DNA of 64,000 nucleotides from G965279355 sp965279355 (GTDB lineage: Bacteria; Pseudomonadota; Alphaproteobacteria; CACIAM-22H2). The notes under the pieces were generated by a model that searched no databases, was not told the origin of the DNA, and saw nothing but the letters and a program-made list of their open reading frames with translations. This document shows, piece by piece, positions 52,792 to 62,628 of this stretch; position 1 is the stretch's first letter; each line of letters begins with the position of its first letter. The position numbers were made by a program, and so were the translations under genes. The stretch is from assembly GCA_965279355.1 (NCBI GenBank), contig OZ257155.1:3596001-3660000 (forward strand), in the 5' to 3' direction.

Positions 52792-52806
52792 TGAGAATTA
52801 CTCGCA
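52792..52806. promoter_or_regulatory. Fur-box-like site 3 between permease and ATPase genes
   Basis: TGAGAATTACTCGCA has the same form as the two sites upstream of the receptor gene. It lies 60 bases from the permease start and eight bases before the ATPase ATG, in the divergent promoter region, so one bound regulator could control both directions. Confidence 0.55.
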
Positions 52807-52814
52807 AGCTTATC

Positions 52815-53849
52815 ATGACTTCTTCTATCAGCACCCCACCAGCGCTCGCCTTTGACCAGGTCACCCATGCCTATGGCGGCGAGGCGGTGGTGCGCGACTT
52901 CACCCTGACCCTGGCGGCCGGCGAGGTCGTCGGTCTGCTGGGGCCGTCCGGCTGCGGCAAGACGACGGTCCTGCGCCTTGCCGCCGGGCTGGAGGCGGTT
53001 CAGCAGGGCCAGGTGCGGATCGCCGGGGAGATCGTCGGCGATCGCGCCACCGATGTGCCGCCGGAGCGGCGTCATGTCGGGCTGATGTTCCAGGACTTCG
53101 CGCTGTTTCCGCATCTCGATGTCGCGGCGAATGTCGCGTTCGGTCTCAAGGACGGACATACGGCCGACGCCGCGCAATCGTGGCTGAAGCGGGTCGGCCT
53201 TGCCGCGCGCGCCGACGCCTATCCCCATCAGCTCTCAGGCGGCGAGCAACAGCGCGTTGCGCTTGTTCGGGCCCTGGCCGCGCGCCCGCGGGTCATGCTG
53301 ATGGATGAACCGTTTTCGAATCTCGACACGGCTTTGCGCGCCGACCTGCGCCGCGAAACGCTGAAGCTGCTGCGCGAGAACGGGGCCGCAAGCCTGCTGG
53401 TGACGCACGATCCCGATGAAGCAATGGCCATGGCCGACCGGCTTGCGGTGATGCGCGAGGGAAAGCTGGTCCAGATCGGGACGCCGAAGGACCTCTATGC
53501 CCGGCCGGCCAATCGCTTCGTGGCCAGCTTCCTCGGCAAGGCAAACTTCATTCCCGCGCGCGTGATAGACGGAATGGCCGCGACGCCGTTCGGCTCCGTC
53601 GCCGCCGGATTTGCCGACGGCACGGATGTCTCGGTTCTGGTGCGTCCCGAAGCCTTGCGGATCGGGCCGACGGGTGTGGCGGCACAGGTCACCGACGCGC
53701 GGCAGGTCGGCGGATTTTCCAATATCCATCTCCGTATCGAAGGCTGCGCGGCGGAATTCGAAGTGGTCAGCCTCCGGACCCTGCCGGCGCAGGGCGAAAC
53801 GATCCGCGTGACGGTTGATCCCGCCTTACTTGTCGCCCTGCCGCGGTAA
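52815..53849 (+). CDS. fbpC: Iron(III) ABC transporter ATP-binding protein
   Basis: The 344-residue ATPase has Walker A GPSGCGKT at 43-50, the Q-loop glutamine at 93 (FQDFALFPH), the signature LSGGEQQR from 140, Walker B with Asp164-Glu165 (LMDEPFSNLD) and the H-loop His198. A TOBE-type C-terminal domain (from about 245) follows, as in FbpC/FutC. It energises the fused permease. The start at 52815 is the first ATG after the Fur-box-like site; no clear Shine-Dalgarno is seen. Confidence 0.92.
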   Translation: MTSSISTPPALAFDQVTHAYGGEAVVRDFTLTLAAGEVVGLLGPSGCGKTTVLRLAAGLEAVQQGQVRIAGEIVGDRATDVPPERRHVGLMFQDFALFPHLDVAANVAFGLKDGHTADAAQSWLKRVGLAARADAYPHQLSGGEQQRVALVRALAARPRVMLMDEPFSNLDTALRADLRRETLKLLRENGAASLLVTHDPDEAMAMADRLAVMREGKLVQIGTPKDLYARPANRFVASFLGKANFIPARVIDGMAATPFGSVAAGFADGTDVSVLVRPEALRIGPTGVAAQVTDARQVGGFSNIHLRIEGCAAEFEVVSLRTLPAQGETIRVTVDPALLVALPR

Positions 53850-53904
53850 CACCTGCCGATTTGGTTAACGCGGCGAATGCTGGATTGGCCCGCGGCCCTG
53901 CGCG

Positions 53905-53910
53905 TATAAT
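53905..53910 (+). promoter_or_regulatory. Candidate -10 element of zapE
   Basis: An exact TATAAT within GCGCGTATAATGGGC, 39 bases ahead of the zapE ATG. No good -35 hexamer stands 16-18 bases upstream, so activity is uncertain. The same exact hexamer occurs before sucA. Confidence 0.35.
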
Positions 53911-53948
53911 GGGCACAGGCGGAAGTATCTGCCGACGCGAAGTATCGC

Positions 53949-55109
53949 ATGCCAGACAGTAGTCCGAATTCCCCCCCATCTTCTCCGCTCGCTTTGTACC
54001 GGGCCCGTTTGGCCAATGGCGAATTGCGTCCGGATCAGGCCCAGGCGCTGGCGGCCGAGAAGCTTGAGACCATTCATCGCGCGCTGACGGATTATCAGCC
54101 CAAGGCCGGCCCCGGTTTCTGGCGCGCCAATCTTGGTTTCGCGCGCGGCCTCGGTCTCGGTGGTGCCGGCGCGCCGCCGATGGGGCTCTACATGGTCGGG
54201 CAGGTCGGCCGCGGCAAATCCATGCTGATGGATATCTTCTTCGAGACCGCGCCGGTGCCGAAGAAACGCCGTGTCCACTTCAACGCGTTCATGATTGAAG
54301 TGCACAAGCGCCTCCATGAATGGCGGCAGAAGAATTCCAAAAACGCCACGGCCGATCCGATTCCGCCACTGGCCGAACGCATCGCCGGCGAAGCGTGGCT
54401 GCTCTGCTTCGATGAGTTCCAGGTTACCAACATCGCCGATGCCGTGATCCTTGGCCGCCTTTTCGCGGCGCTGTTCGATCGCGGTGTTGTCGCCATAGCG
54501 ACGTCGAACACGGTGCCGGACGATCTCTACAAAGGCGGGCTGCAGCGCGAGCTGTTCCTGCCGGCGATCGAGACCCTCAAGAAGAAGATGGACGTGCTGG
54601 TGCTGGATTCGGACACCGACTACCGGCTGAACCGGGTCGGCGGTCGCACGGTCTATCACACGCCGCTCGGCGCCGCGGCGACGCAGGAACTGGAGACGTG
54701 CTTCAAGGAACTTGCCGACGACGAACCGATCGAATCAACTGAACTGCTGGTGCTCGGCCGTTCGCTGAAAATTCCCCGCGCCGCGAACCGTGCCGCGATG
54801 ATGAGCTTCACCGAACTCTGCGAGCAGCCGCTGGGCGCCGCCGACTATGGCGCCATTGCCACGCATTTCCACACGCTGGTCGTCGACGGCATCCCGATGA
54901 TGAAGGCGGAACAGCGCGATATTACCCGCCGCTTCGTCCTGCTGATCGACGAGCTCTACGAACACCGCGTGAACCTGATCTGCGCCGCCGTCGCGGGCCC
55001 CGATCAGTTGTGCAGCGACGGCCAGCACGCCAAAGAATTCCAGCGCACGGCCTCGCGCCTGCACGAGATGCAGAGCGAAGACTATCTGGCGAGCCCGCAT
55101 CTCACCTGA
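53949..55109 (+). CDS. zapE: Cell division ATPase ZapE (AFG1/LACE1 family)
   Basis: The 386-residue protein has Walker A GQVGRGKS at 84-91 and Walker B LLCFDEFQ with Asp155-Glu156, then FNAFMIEVHKRLH and ATSNTVPDDLYKGGLQR, as expected in this AAA family. In E. coli ZapE influences FtsZ-ring constriction; mitochondrial relatives act in protein quality control. Its position just before mdh and the suc genes is typical of alphaproteobacteria. Confidence 0.95.
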   Translation: MPDSSPNSPPSSPLALYRARLANGELRPDQAQALAAEKLETIHRALTDYQPKAGPGFWRANLGFARGLGLGGAGAPPMGLYMVGQVGRGKSMLMDIFFETAPVPKKRRVHFNAFMIEVHKRLHEWRQKNSKNATADPIPPLAERIAGEAWLLCFDEFQVTNIADAVILGRLFAALFDRGVVAIATSNTVPDDLYKGGLQRELFLPAIETLKKKMDVLVLDSDTDYRLNRVGGRTVYHTPLGAAATQELETCFKELADDEPIESTELLVLGRSLKIPRAANRAAMMSFTELCEQPLGAADYGAIATHFHTLVVDGIPMMKAEQRDITRRFVLLIDELYEHRVNLICAAVAGPDQLCSDGQHAKEFQRTASRLHEMQSEDYLASPHLT

Positions 55110-55297
55110 TCTTCCCTCGAAAAAGGGGGAGGCCGCCCGGGAATCCGCAGCAAATTCAATTCGCGGCGCCCCTTGCCCTTAACCATTGATTCGAGTTACG
55201 TAATTGGCGTCATTTCGCGGGTGCGAACCGAGCCAGTAGGCTCTGCCAGTAGGCTTATCGGTCCTCCCGTCCCCCTCCTCATCGATAGGGAATACAC

Positions 55298-56266
55298 ATG
55301 GCTCGCAATAAAATTGCTCTCGTGGGCGCCGGACAAATTGGCGGCACGCTCGCCCTGCTGGCAGGTCTGAAGAACCTGGGCGACGTGACGCTGATCGACA
55401 TTGTCGATGGCGTGCCCCAGGGCAAGGCCCTCGACCTGGCGCAGGCCGCTCCGGTCGAGATGTTCGATTCCGACCTCCAGGGCTCCAGCGACTTCTCGGC
55501 CATGAAGGGCGCCGACGTGGTGATCGTCACCGCCGGCGTGCCGCGCAAGCCGGGCATGTCGCGCGACGATCTGATCGCCATCAACGCGAAGGTCATCGCC
55601 AACGTCGCCGAGAACATCAAGCAGCATTGCCCCAACGCGTTCGTCATCGTCGTCACCAACCCGCTCGACGTGATGGTGTGGGTGATGCGCGAACTGTCGG
55701 GCCTGCCGCATGCCAAGGTGGTCGGCATGGCCGGCGTCTTGGACTCCTCGCGCTTCCGCACCTTCCTTGCCCGCGAATTCGGTGTGTCGGTGGAAGACGT
55801 GACGGCGTTCGTGCTGGGCGGCCACGGCGACACGATGGTGCCGCTGACCCGCTACTCGACGGTCGCCGGCATTCCGGTGCCCGACCTCATCAAGATGGGC
55901 TGGTCGACGCAGGAGAAGATCGACCAGATCGTTCAGCGCACCCGCGACGGCGGTGCGGAAATCGTCAACCTGCTCAAGACCGGCTCCGCTTTCTACGCGC
56001 CGGCCGCCTCGGCCATCGCGATGGCCGAAAGCTACCTCCTCGACAAGAAGCGTGTGCTCCCCTGTGCCGCCTGGCTGACAGGACAGTACGGACTGAAGGA
56101 TATCTATGTCGGCGTTCCCGTCGTGATCGGCGCCAAGGGCGTCGAGAAGATCGTTGAGATCAAGATGGACGCCGCCGAAAAGGCGATGTTCGACAAGTCC
56201 GTTGCCGCCGTGAAAACGTTGTGCGACGTCGCCGCGGACATCCTGAAAAAGGAAGGCAAGCTCTGA
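55298..56266 (+). CDS. mdh: Malate dehydrogenase, LDH-like type
   Basis: Mdh oxidises malate to oxaloacetate. The 322-residue protein has GAGQIG at 10-15, Asp34 giving NAD preference, substrate-binding Arg83 and Arg89 in PRKPGMSRDDL, and catalytic His176 in GGHGDTM. Its upstream region contains TTAACCAT (55179-55186), a CtrA-type word, and a GATTC, plus a direct repeat of CCAGTAGGCT at 55233 and 55246; regulation is not proven. It begins the TCA operon mdh-sucC-sucD. Confidence 0.98.
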   Translation: MARNKIALVGAGQIGGTLALLAGLKNLGDVTLIDIVDGVPQGKALDLAQAAPVEMFDSDLQGSSDFSAMKGADVVIVTAGVPRKPGMSRDDLIAINAKVIANVAENIKQHCPNAFVIVVTNPLDVMVWVMRELSGLPHAKVVGMAGVLDSSRFRTFLAREFGVSVEDVTAFVLGGHGDTMVPLTRYSTVAGIPVPDLIKMGWSTQEKIDQIVQRTRDGGAEIVNLLKTGSAFYAPAASAIAMAESYLLDKKRVLPCAAWLTGQYGLKDIYVGVPVVIGAKGVEKIVEIKMDAAEKAMFDKSVAAVKTLCDVAADILKKEGKL

Positions 56267-56308
56267 TCAGCCGGCAGCCGCGCGACACGCGCGAAGGGGA
56301 GACGGCAA

Positions 56309-57505
56309 ATGAATATCCATGAATATCAGGCGAAGGCGCTGCTACAGAAATTCGGTGTAGCGGTGCCACGCGGCGGCGTGGCGTTCACGCCCGAGGAAGT
56401 CGAGAAGATCGCCAACGATCTCGGCGGCGGCGTCGTGGTCGTGAAATCGCAGATCCATGCCGGCGGGCGCGGGGCGGGCAAGTTCAAGGACGATCCCAAC
56501 GGCAAGGGCGGCGTGCGCGTCGTCAAGTCGCCGGCGGATGCCAGGGCCGCCGCCGTGGCGATGCTGGGCAAGACGCTTATCACCAAGCAGACGGGGCCCA
56601 AGGGCAAGGAAGTGAAGCGCGTCTATGTCGAGCAGGGTCTCGACATCAAGCGCGAGCTGTATCTCGGCATGCTGCTTGATCGCGCCACCAGCCGCATCAC
56701 GGCGATGGCATCGACCGAAGGCGGCATGGACATCGAGGACGTCGCCGAGAAGCATCCCGAGAAGATCCTGAAGGTGGCGATCGATCCGGTTTCCGGCCTG
56801 CAGGCGTTTCATGCGCGCAAGATCGCATTCGGGCTCGGCCTCGAAGGCAAGCAGATCAATGCCGCGGTCAAGTTCCTGACCGCGATGTACGAGGCCTTCA
56901 CCAGGCTCGATGCCTCGACGGTGGAGATCAACCCGCTGATCATCACCGGCACGGGTGAGGTCGTGGCGCTCGACGCCAAGATGAACTTCGACGACAACGC
57001 GCTCTTCCGGCACAAGGAAATCGAGGAGATGCGCGACGCGGACGAGGAAGATCCGACCGAGCGCGAAGCGGCCAAGCACGAGCTGAACTATGTGAAGCTC
57101 GATGGCAATATCGGCTGCATGGTCAACGGCGCGGGTCTCGCCATGGCGACCATGGACATCATCAAGCTCTATGGCGGCGAGCCCGCGAACTTCCTCGATG
57201 TCGGCGGCGGCGCCACCAAGGAGCGCGTGGCGACGGCATTCCGCCTGATCCTCTCCGACCCCAAGGTCGAGGGCATCCTGGTCAACATCTTCGGCGGCAT
57301 CATGCGCTGCGACATCATCGCCGAGGGCGTGGTGGCGGCGGCGCGGGAGCTGGGGCTGAAAGTCCCGCTGGTCGTGCGGCTCGAAGGCACCAATGTCGAG
57401 CTCGGCAAGAAGATCCTCAAACAGTCCGGTCTCAAGATCACGTCGGGCGACAATCTCGCCGACGGGGCCCAGAAGATCGTCAAAGCCGTGAAGGAGGCTG
57501 CGTAA
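56309..57505 (+). CDS. sucC: Succinyl-CoA synthetase beta subunit
   Basis: The 398-residue ATP-grasp subunit begins MNIHEYQAKALLQKFGVAVP and has KSQIHAGGRGAGKF, EINPLIITGTGEVVALDAKM (metal binding) and GNIGCMVNGAGLAMATMDII. With SucD it makes ATP or GTP from succinyl-CoA. GGGGAG lies before the ATG. Its stop shares one base with the sucD start (TAATG). Confidence 0.98.
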   Translation: MNIHEYQAKALLQKFGVAVPRGGVAFTPEEVEKIANDLGGGVVVVKSQIHAGGRGAGKFKDDPNGKGGVRVVKSPADARAAAVAMLGKTLITKQTGPKGKEVKRVYVEQGLDIKRELYLGMLLDRATSRITAMASTEGGMDIEDVAEKHPEKILKVAIDPVSGLQAFHARKIAFGLGLEGKQINAAVKFLTAMYEAFTRLDASTVEINPLIITGTGEVVALDAKMNFDDNALFRHKEIEEMRDADEEDPTEREAAKHELNYVKLDGNIGCMVNGAGLAMATMDIIKLYGGEPANFLDVGGGATKERVATAFRLILSDPKVEGILVNIFGGIMRCDIIAEGVVAAARELGLKVPLVVRLEGTNVELGKKILKQSGLKITSGDNLADGAQKIVKAVKEAA

Positions 57506-58380
57506 TGGCCGTCCTCGTCAACAAGGACACCAGGGTCATCTGCCAGGGCTTCACCGGCGCGCAGGGTACCTTCCACTCCGAACAGGCCATCGCCTACGGC
57601 ACAAAGATGGTCGGCGGCATCACGCCCGGTAAAGGCGGCACCACCCATCTCGACCTGCCGGTGTTCAACACCGTCGACGAGGCGGTCGCCAAGACCGGCG
57701 CCACGGCCTCGGTGATCTACGTGCCGCCGCCGTTCGCGGCGGATGCGATCCTCGAAGCCCTCGACGCCGGGGTCCCGCTGATCATCTGCATCACCGAGGG
57801 CATTCCCGTCCTCGACATGGTGAAGGTGAAGCGGGCGCTGACCGGCAGCACCAGCCGTCTGGTTGGGCCCAACTGCCCGGGCGTCATCACGCCCGGCGAG
57901 TGCAAGATCGGCATCATGCCGGGGCACATCCACCGCCGCGGCAAGATCGGCATCGTGTCGCGGTCCGGCACATTAACCTATGAAGCGGTAGCCCAGACCA
58001 CGGCCGCCGGGCTCGGCCAGACGACCTGCATCGGCATCGGCGGCGATCCGGTGAACGGGACGAACTTCATCGATTGTCTCGATTTGTTCCTCGGCGACCC
58101 GGAAACCGAGGGCATCATCATGATCGGCGAAATCGGCGGCTCGGCCGAGGAGGACGCGGCCGAATTCATCAAGAAGTCCAAGACCAAGAAGCCGATTGTG
58201 GGCTTTATCGCGGGTTCGACGGCCCCGCCGGGCCGCCGCATGGGCCATGCCGGTGCCATTATTTCGGGCGGCAAGGGCGACGCCGGCAGCAAGTTCGAGG
58301 CAATGCGGGCGGCCGGGTTCCAGGTTGCCGACTCCCCGGCCAGCCTCGGCAGCACCATGTTGAAAGTAATGAAAAATTAG
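57505..58380 (+). CDS. sucD: Succinyl-CoA synthetase alpha subunit
   Basis: The 291-residue CoA-binding subunit has GFTGAQGTFHSEQAI, VGPNCPGVITPGECKIGIMP and the phosphohistidine His248 in GRRMGHAGAI. It is translated in direct coupling with sucC. No terminator follows before sucA, though a possible promoter lies in the gap. Confidence 0.98.
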   Translation: MAVLVNKDTRVICQGFTGAQGTFHSEQAIAYGTKMVGGITPGKGGTTHLDLPVFNTVDEAVAKTGATASVIYVPPPFAADAILEALDAGVPLIICITEGIPVLDMVKVKRALTGSTSRLVGPNCPGVITPGECKIGIMPGHIHRRGKIGIVSRSGTLTYEAVAQTTAAGLGQTTCIGIGGDPVNGTNFIDCLDLFLGDPETEGIIMIGEIGGSAEEDAAEFIKKSKTKKPIVGFIAGSTAPPGRRMGHAGAIISGGKGDAGSKFEAMRAAGFQVADSPASLGSTMLKVMKN

Positions 58381-58404
58381 CCTCCCGTCGGCCAAGGTAG
58401 CCCC

Positions 58405-58410
58405 TATAAT
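58405..58410 (+). promoter_or_regulatory. Candidate -10 element between sucD and sucA
   Basis: An exact TATAAT in CCCCTATAATAGAGG, 74 bases before the chosen sucA start. The -35 region is poor. If used, it would let sucA-sucB-lpdA be made separately from mdh-sucCD. Confidence 0.3.
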
Positions 58411-58483
58411 AGAGGCCCCCTCGTAATTAAGACCGGAGGCGGGAATCCCGCGAGACGTCGTGGGACGCTTCCCGCATGACTCG

Positions 58484-61354
58484 ATGGCTAACCAACCTGA
58501 TCTGTCTACGCTGCTGACCGGCGCCAACGCGCCCTTCATCGCCGAACTCTATCATCGCTATCTCGAGAACCCGGGCTCGGTCGATCCGAGTTGGCAGGCG
58601 TTCTTCAGCGAGTTGCGCGACGAAAAATCCGCGATCGCCGCCGAAGTGAAAGGCGCCAGCTGGACGCCCAAGCGCTACACCAACGGCGATGATGCCGACG
58701 TAAAGCCCAAAGCGAAGAACGGCGCCGCCGGCGCCGCGATGTCGAGCGAGCAGATCCGCGCAGCGACACTGGATTCGATCCGCGCGCTGATGCTCATCCG
58801 CGCCTATCGCATCAACGGTCATCTGATCGCGACGCTCGATCCGCTCGGCCTCGAAAAGCGCGAGCCGCATCCCGAGCTCGATCCGACGACCTACGGTTTC
58901 ACCGAGGCCGATTTCGATCGCCCGATCTTCATCGACGGCGTGCTCGGCCGCGAAACGGCAAGCCTGCGCGAGATCATCTCGATCGTGCGCGACACCTATT
59001 GCAGCACGATCGGTGTCGAGTTCATGCACATCTCCGATCCGCAGCAGAAGAGCTGGATCCAGGAACGCATCGAGGGGGCGCGCAACCACACCGACTTCTC
59101 GCCCAGGGGCAAGCGCGCGATCCTTGAGCGCCTCACTGTTGCCGAAGAATTCGAGAAGTTCCTCGACAAGAAATACACCGGCACCAAGCGCTTCGGCCTG
59201 GAAGGCGGCGAGGCGCTGATTCCGGCGCTGGAGCAGATCATCAAGCGCGGCGGCCAGCTTGGCGTGCGCGAGGTGGTGATCGGCATGCCGCATCGCGGCC
59301 GCCTCAGCACGCTGGTCAATTTCATGGGCAAGCCCTACGCGGCGCTGTTCTCGGAATTCCAGGGCAACTCGGCGCATCCCGACGACGTCCAGGGCTCGGG
59401 CGACGTGAAGTATCATCTGGGCACGTCCTCGGACCGCGCCTTCGACGGCATCAACGTCCATCTCTCGCTGACCGCCAACCCGTCTCATCTTGAGGCGGTG
59501 AACCCGGTCGTGCTCGGCAAGGTGCGCGCCAAGCAGATGCAGCGCTCTCACCTGTCGCGCGAAGAGCAGATGACGGAATGCATGGGCCTGCTGATGCACG
59601 GCGATGCGGCGTTCGCGGGCCAGGGCATCGTCGCCGAGACGATGCTACTGTCGGAGCTGCGCGGCTATCGCACCGGCGGCACCATCCACGTCATCGTCAA
59701 CAACCAGATCGGCTTCACGACCTCGCCGCAGTATTCGCGCTCCTCGCCGTACCCGACCGATGTCGCCAAGACGATTCAGGCGCCGATCTTCCATGTGAAC
59801 GGCGACGACCCCGAAGCGGTCGTCCATGTCACGCGCATCGCCACCGAGTTCCGCCAGCGGTTCCTCAAGGATGCTGTCATCGACATCATCTGCTATCGCC
59901 GGCACGGACATAACGAAAGCGATGAGCCGTCCTTCACCCAGCCGATCATGTACCGGAAGATCGCCGCGCATCCCTCGACGCGCGACATCTATGCCGAGAA
60001 GCTGGTGGCCGAAGGCTCCCTGAAGCCCGGCGAGCCGGATCAGATCGTCGCTGAATTCCGCGACTATCTCGAAACCCAGTTCGAGGCGGCCAAGGGCTAC
60101 AAGCCCAACAAGGCCGACTGGCTGGAAGGCAGCTGGTCCGGTCTCGAGATCGCGTCGGGCGAAGACCGTCGCGGCAAGACCGATGTCTCGCTGGACCTGC
60201 TGAAGGAAGTCGGCAAGGCGCTCACGGCCTATCCTGCGGATTTCAACATCCACCGCACGCTCAAGCGCATTCTCGACAACAAGAAGAAGACCCTCGATGC
60301 CGGCGAAGGCATCGACTGGGCAACCGGCGAAGCGCTGGCCTTCGGCACGTTGCTGCTCGAAGGCAAGACCGTCCGCCTGTCCGGTCAGGATTCCGGCCGT
60401 GGCACCTTCTCGCATCGCCATGCGGTGTGGACCGACCAGGAATCGGAATCGAAATACATTCCGCTCGCCCATATCAAGGACGGCCAGGCGCCGTTCGAGG
60501 TGATCGACAGCCCGCTCTCTGAGTTCGGCGTGCTGGGTTTCGATTACGGGTTCTCGCTGGCCGAGCCCAGCGCGCTCACGGTCTGGGAAGCGCAGTTCGG
60601 CGATTTCGCCAACACGGCGCAGGTGATCATCGATCAGTTCATCAGCTCGTCGGAGCACAAGTGGCTGCGCATGTCGGGTCTCGTCATGCTGCTGCCGCAC
60701 GGTTACGAAGGGCAGGGACCGGAGCATTCGTCCGCCAAGCTGGAGCGCTACCTGGCGCTCTGCGCCGAGGACAACATGCAGGTCTGCAACATGACCACGC
60801 CGGCCAACTACTTCCACGCGCTGCGCCGGCAGTTGCACCGGCCGTTCCGCAAGCCGCTGATCGTCATGTCGCCGAAGTCGCTGCTGCGTCACAAGCTGGC
60901 GACGTCGAAGCTGGCGGAACTGGGTCCGAACACGACGTTCCATCGCGTTCTTTGGGACGACAACCAGCCGTCGCCGGACGACAAGATCAAGCGGATCGTG
61001 CTGTGCTCGGGCAAGGTTTATTTCGACCTGTTCGAAGAGCGCGAGAAGCAGAAGATGAAGGATGTCGCCATCCTGCGCATCGAGCAGCTCTATCCGTTCC
61101 CGTTCAACGCGCTGAGCAAGGAACTGGCGCGCTACAAGAACGTCGAGACGGTCGTGTGGTGCCAGGAAGAGCCGAAGAACATGGGCGCCTGGGCGTTCAT
61201 CGAATCGCGCATCGAGGAAACGCTGGGGATGGCCAAGCTGAAAGCCAGACGTCCGACCTATGTCGGCCGTCCGGAATCGGCTGCGACCGCCACCGGCATG
61301 TACAAGCGTCATAATGCCGAGCAGGCGAAATTCGTCGCCACGGCGCTCGGCTGA
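58484..61354 (+). CDS. sucA: 2-oxoglutarate dehydrogenase E1 component
   Basis: The 956-residue ThDP enzyme decarboxylates 2-oxoglutarate as part of the large OGDH complex. It has TGANAPFIAELYHRYLENPG SVDPSWQ near the start, MPHRGRL with His270, the ThDP site GDAAFAGQG from 373 with the downstream NNQIGFTT, HGHNESDEPSFTQP, and the C-terminal WCQEEPKNMGAW. I prefer ATG 58484 (MANQPDLSTLL); a GTG at 58460 is the alternative. Confidence 0.97.
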   Translation: MANQPDLSTLLTGANAPFIAELYHRYLENPGSVDPSWQAFFSELRDEKSAIAAEVKGASWTPKRYTNGDDADVKPKAKNGAAGAAMSSEQIRAATLDSIRALMLIRAYRINGHLIATLDPLGLEKREPHPELDPTTYGFTEADFDRPIFIDGVLGRETASLREIISIVRDTYCSTIGVEFMHISDPQQKSWIQERIEGARNHTDFSPRGKRAILERLTVAEEFEKFLDKKYTGTKRFGLEGGEALIPALEQIIKRGGQLGVREVVIGMPHRGRLSTLVNFMGKPYAALFSEFQGNSAHPDDVQGSGDVKYHLGTSSDRAFDGINVHLSLTANPSHLEAVNPVVLGKVRAKQMQRSHLSREEQMTECMGLLMHGDAAFAGQGIVAETMLLSELRGYRTGGTIHVIVNNQIGFTTSPQYSRSSPYPTDVAKTIQAPIFHVNGDDPEAVVHVTRIATEFRQRFLKDAVIDIICYRRHGHNESDEPSFTQPIMYRKIAAHPSTRDIYAEKLVAEGSLKPGEPDQIVAEFRDYLETQFEAAKGYKPNKADWLEGSWSGLEIASGEDRRGKTDVSLDLLKEVGKALTAYPADFNIHRTLKRILDNKKKTLDAGEGIDWATGEALAFGTLLLEGKTVRLSGQDSGRGTFSHRHAVWTDQESESKYIPLAHIKDGQAPFEVIDSPLSEFGVLGFDYGFSLAEPSALTVWEAQFGDFANTAQVIIDQFISSSEHKWLRMSGLVMLLPHGYEGQGPEHSSAKLERYLALCAEDNMQVCNMTTPANYFHALRRQLHRPFRKPLIVMSPKSLLRHKLATSKLAELGPNTTFHRVLWDDNQPSPDDKIKRIVLCSGKVYFDLFEEREKQKMKDVAILRIEQLYPFPFNALSKELARYKNVETVVWCQEEPKNMGAWAFIESRIEETLGMAKLKARRPTYVGRPESAATATGMYKRHNAEQAKFVATALG

Positions 61355-61387
61355 TCCGGCGCTCAATCAGAAATCAGGGGTAGGGAT

Positions 61388-62587
61388 ATGTCCGTCGACA
61401 TCAAGGTGCCAACGCTGGGCGAGTCCGTTACGGAAGCTACGGTCGCCAAGTGGTTCAAGAAGGTCGGTGACACGGTGGCTGCCGATGAGCCGCTGGTGGA
61501 ACTCGAAACCGACAAGGTGACGGTAGAGGTCCCGGCTCCGTCCGCAGGCACGATCGAATCGATCACGGTGCAGTCCGGCACGACGGTGAATGTCGGCTCC
61601 GTCCTCGGCAGCTTGGCGCCCGGTGCCGGTCCCGCCAAGGGCGCGGCCAAGCCCGCCGCCGCTCCCGCGAAAGCCGCCGCGCCTGCACCGGTTGCGGCCG
61701 CCCCGGCGGCTGCCGCCGCGCCGTCCGGCAAGGATCCCGGCCCCGCCGCTCGCAAGGCGATCGCCGAGACCGGCGTGAACCCGGCCTCGATTTCCGCGCC
61801 GTCTGGCAAGGACGGCCGCGTCACCAAGAGCGACGTGCTGACCGCCGCCGCGACACCGTCCGCTCCGTCGGCGCCGCGCGAAACGGGTCCCCGTGAGGAA
61901 CGGGTCAAGATGACCCGCCTGCGCAAGCGCATCGCCGAGCGCCTGAAGATGGCGCAGAACACCGCCGCCATGCTCACCACCTTCAACGAGGTGGACATGG
62001 GCGCCGTCATGGCGCTGCGCAACAAGTACAACGAGACGTTCGAGAAGAAGCACGGCGTGAAGCTCGGCTTCATGTCGCTGTTCGTGAAAGCCTGTATCGT
62101 CGCGCTCAAGGAGCTGCCCGGCGTGAATGCCGAGATCGACGGCGACGACGTCATCTACAAGAACCACTACGACATCAGCGTCGCGGTCAGCACCCCGCAG
62201 GGCCTGGTCGTTCCGGTGGTGCGCGATGCCGATCATCTGGGCTTCGCGGAGATCGAAAAGAAGATCGCCGATCTGGGCAAGCGCGCCAGAGATGGCAAGC
62301 TGTCGGTCGACGAGATGGCCGGCGGCACGTTCACCATCACCAACGGCGGCATCTTCGGCTCGCTGATGTCGACGCCGATCATCAACCCACCGCAATCCGG
62401 CATTCTCGGCATGCACAAGATCCAGCCGCGCCCGATGGCGGTCGGCGACAAGATCGAGATCCGCCCGATGATGTACATCGCGCTGTCCTACGATCACCGC
62501 ATCGTCGACGGTCGCGAGGCCGTGACCTTCCTGGTGCGCGTCAAGGAATGCCTCGAGGATCCGCAGCGCCTCGTCCTCGACATCTAA
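61388..62587 (+). CDS. sucB: 2-oxoglutarate dehydrogenase E2 (dihydrolipoyl succinyltransferase)
   Basis: The 399-residue core enzyme has one lipoyl domain (Lys43 in LETDKVTVE), an Ala/Pro-rich linker (82-115), the E1/E3-binding domain (PAARKAIAETGVNPASI to about 150) and the acyltransferase domain with catalytic His370 and Asp374 in SYDHRIVDG. It passes the succinyl group to CoA. GGGG and TAGGGAT lie just ahead of the ATG. Confidence 0.98.
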   Translation: MSVDIKVPTLGESVTEATVAKWFKKVGDTVAADEPLVELETDKVTVEVPAPSAGTIESITVQSGTTVNVGSVLGSLAPGAGPAKGAAKPAAAPAKAAAPAPVAAAPAAAAAPSGKDPGPAARKAIAETGVNPASISAPSGKDGRVTKSDVLTAAATPSAPSAPRETGPREERVKMTRLRKRIAERLKMAQNTAAMLTTFNEVDMGAVMALRNKYNETFEKKHGVKLGFMSLFVKACIVALKELPGVNAEIDGDDVIYKNHYDISVAVSTPQGLVVPVVRDADHLGFAEIEKKIADLGKRARDGKLSVDEMAGGTFTITNGGIFGSLMSTPIINPPQSGILGMHKIQPRPMAVGDKIEIRPMMYIALSYDHRIVDGREAVTFLVRVKECLEDPQRLVLDI

Positions 62588-62628
62588 TCATCGCCTGCAT
62601 CAAGGCGCTTCACAGCAAAGGCTGAGCT

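Noticed and set aside
55233..55255. Direct repeat CCAGTAGGCT twice, 13 bases apart, before mdh
   Set aside because: Too short and only two units; could be an operator but nothing else supports it.
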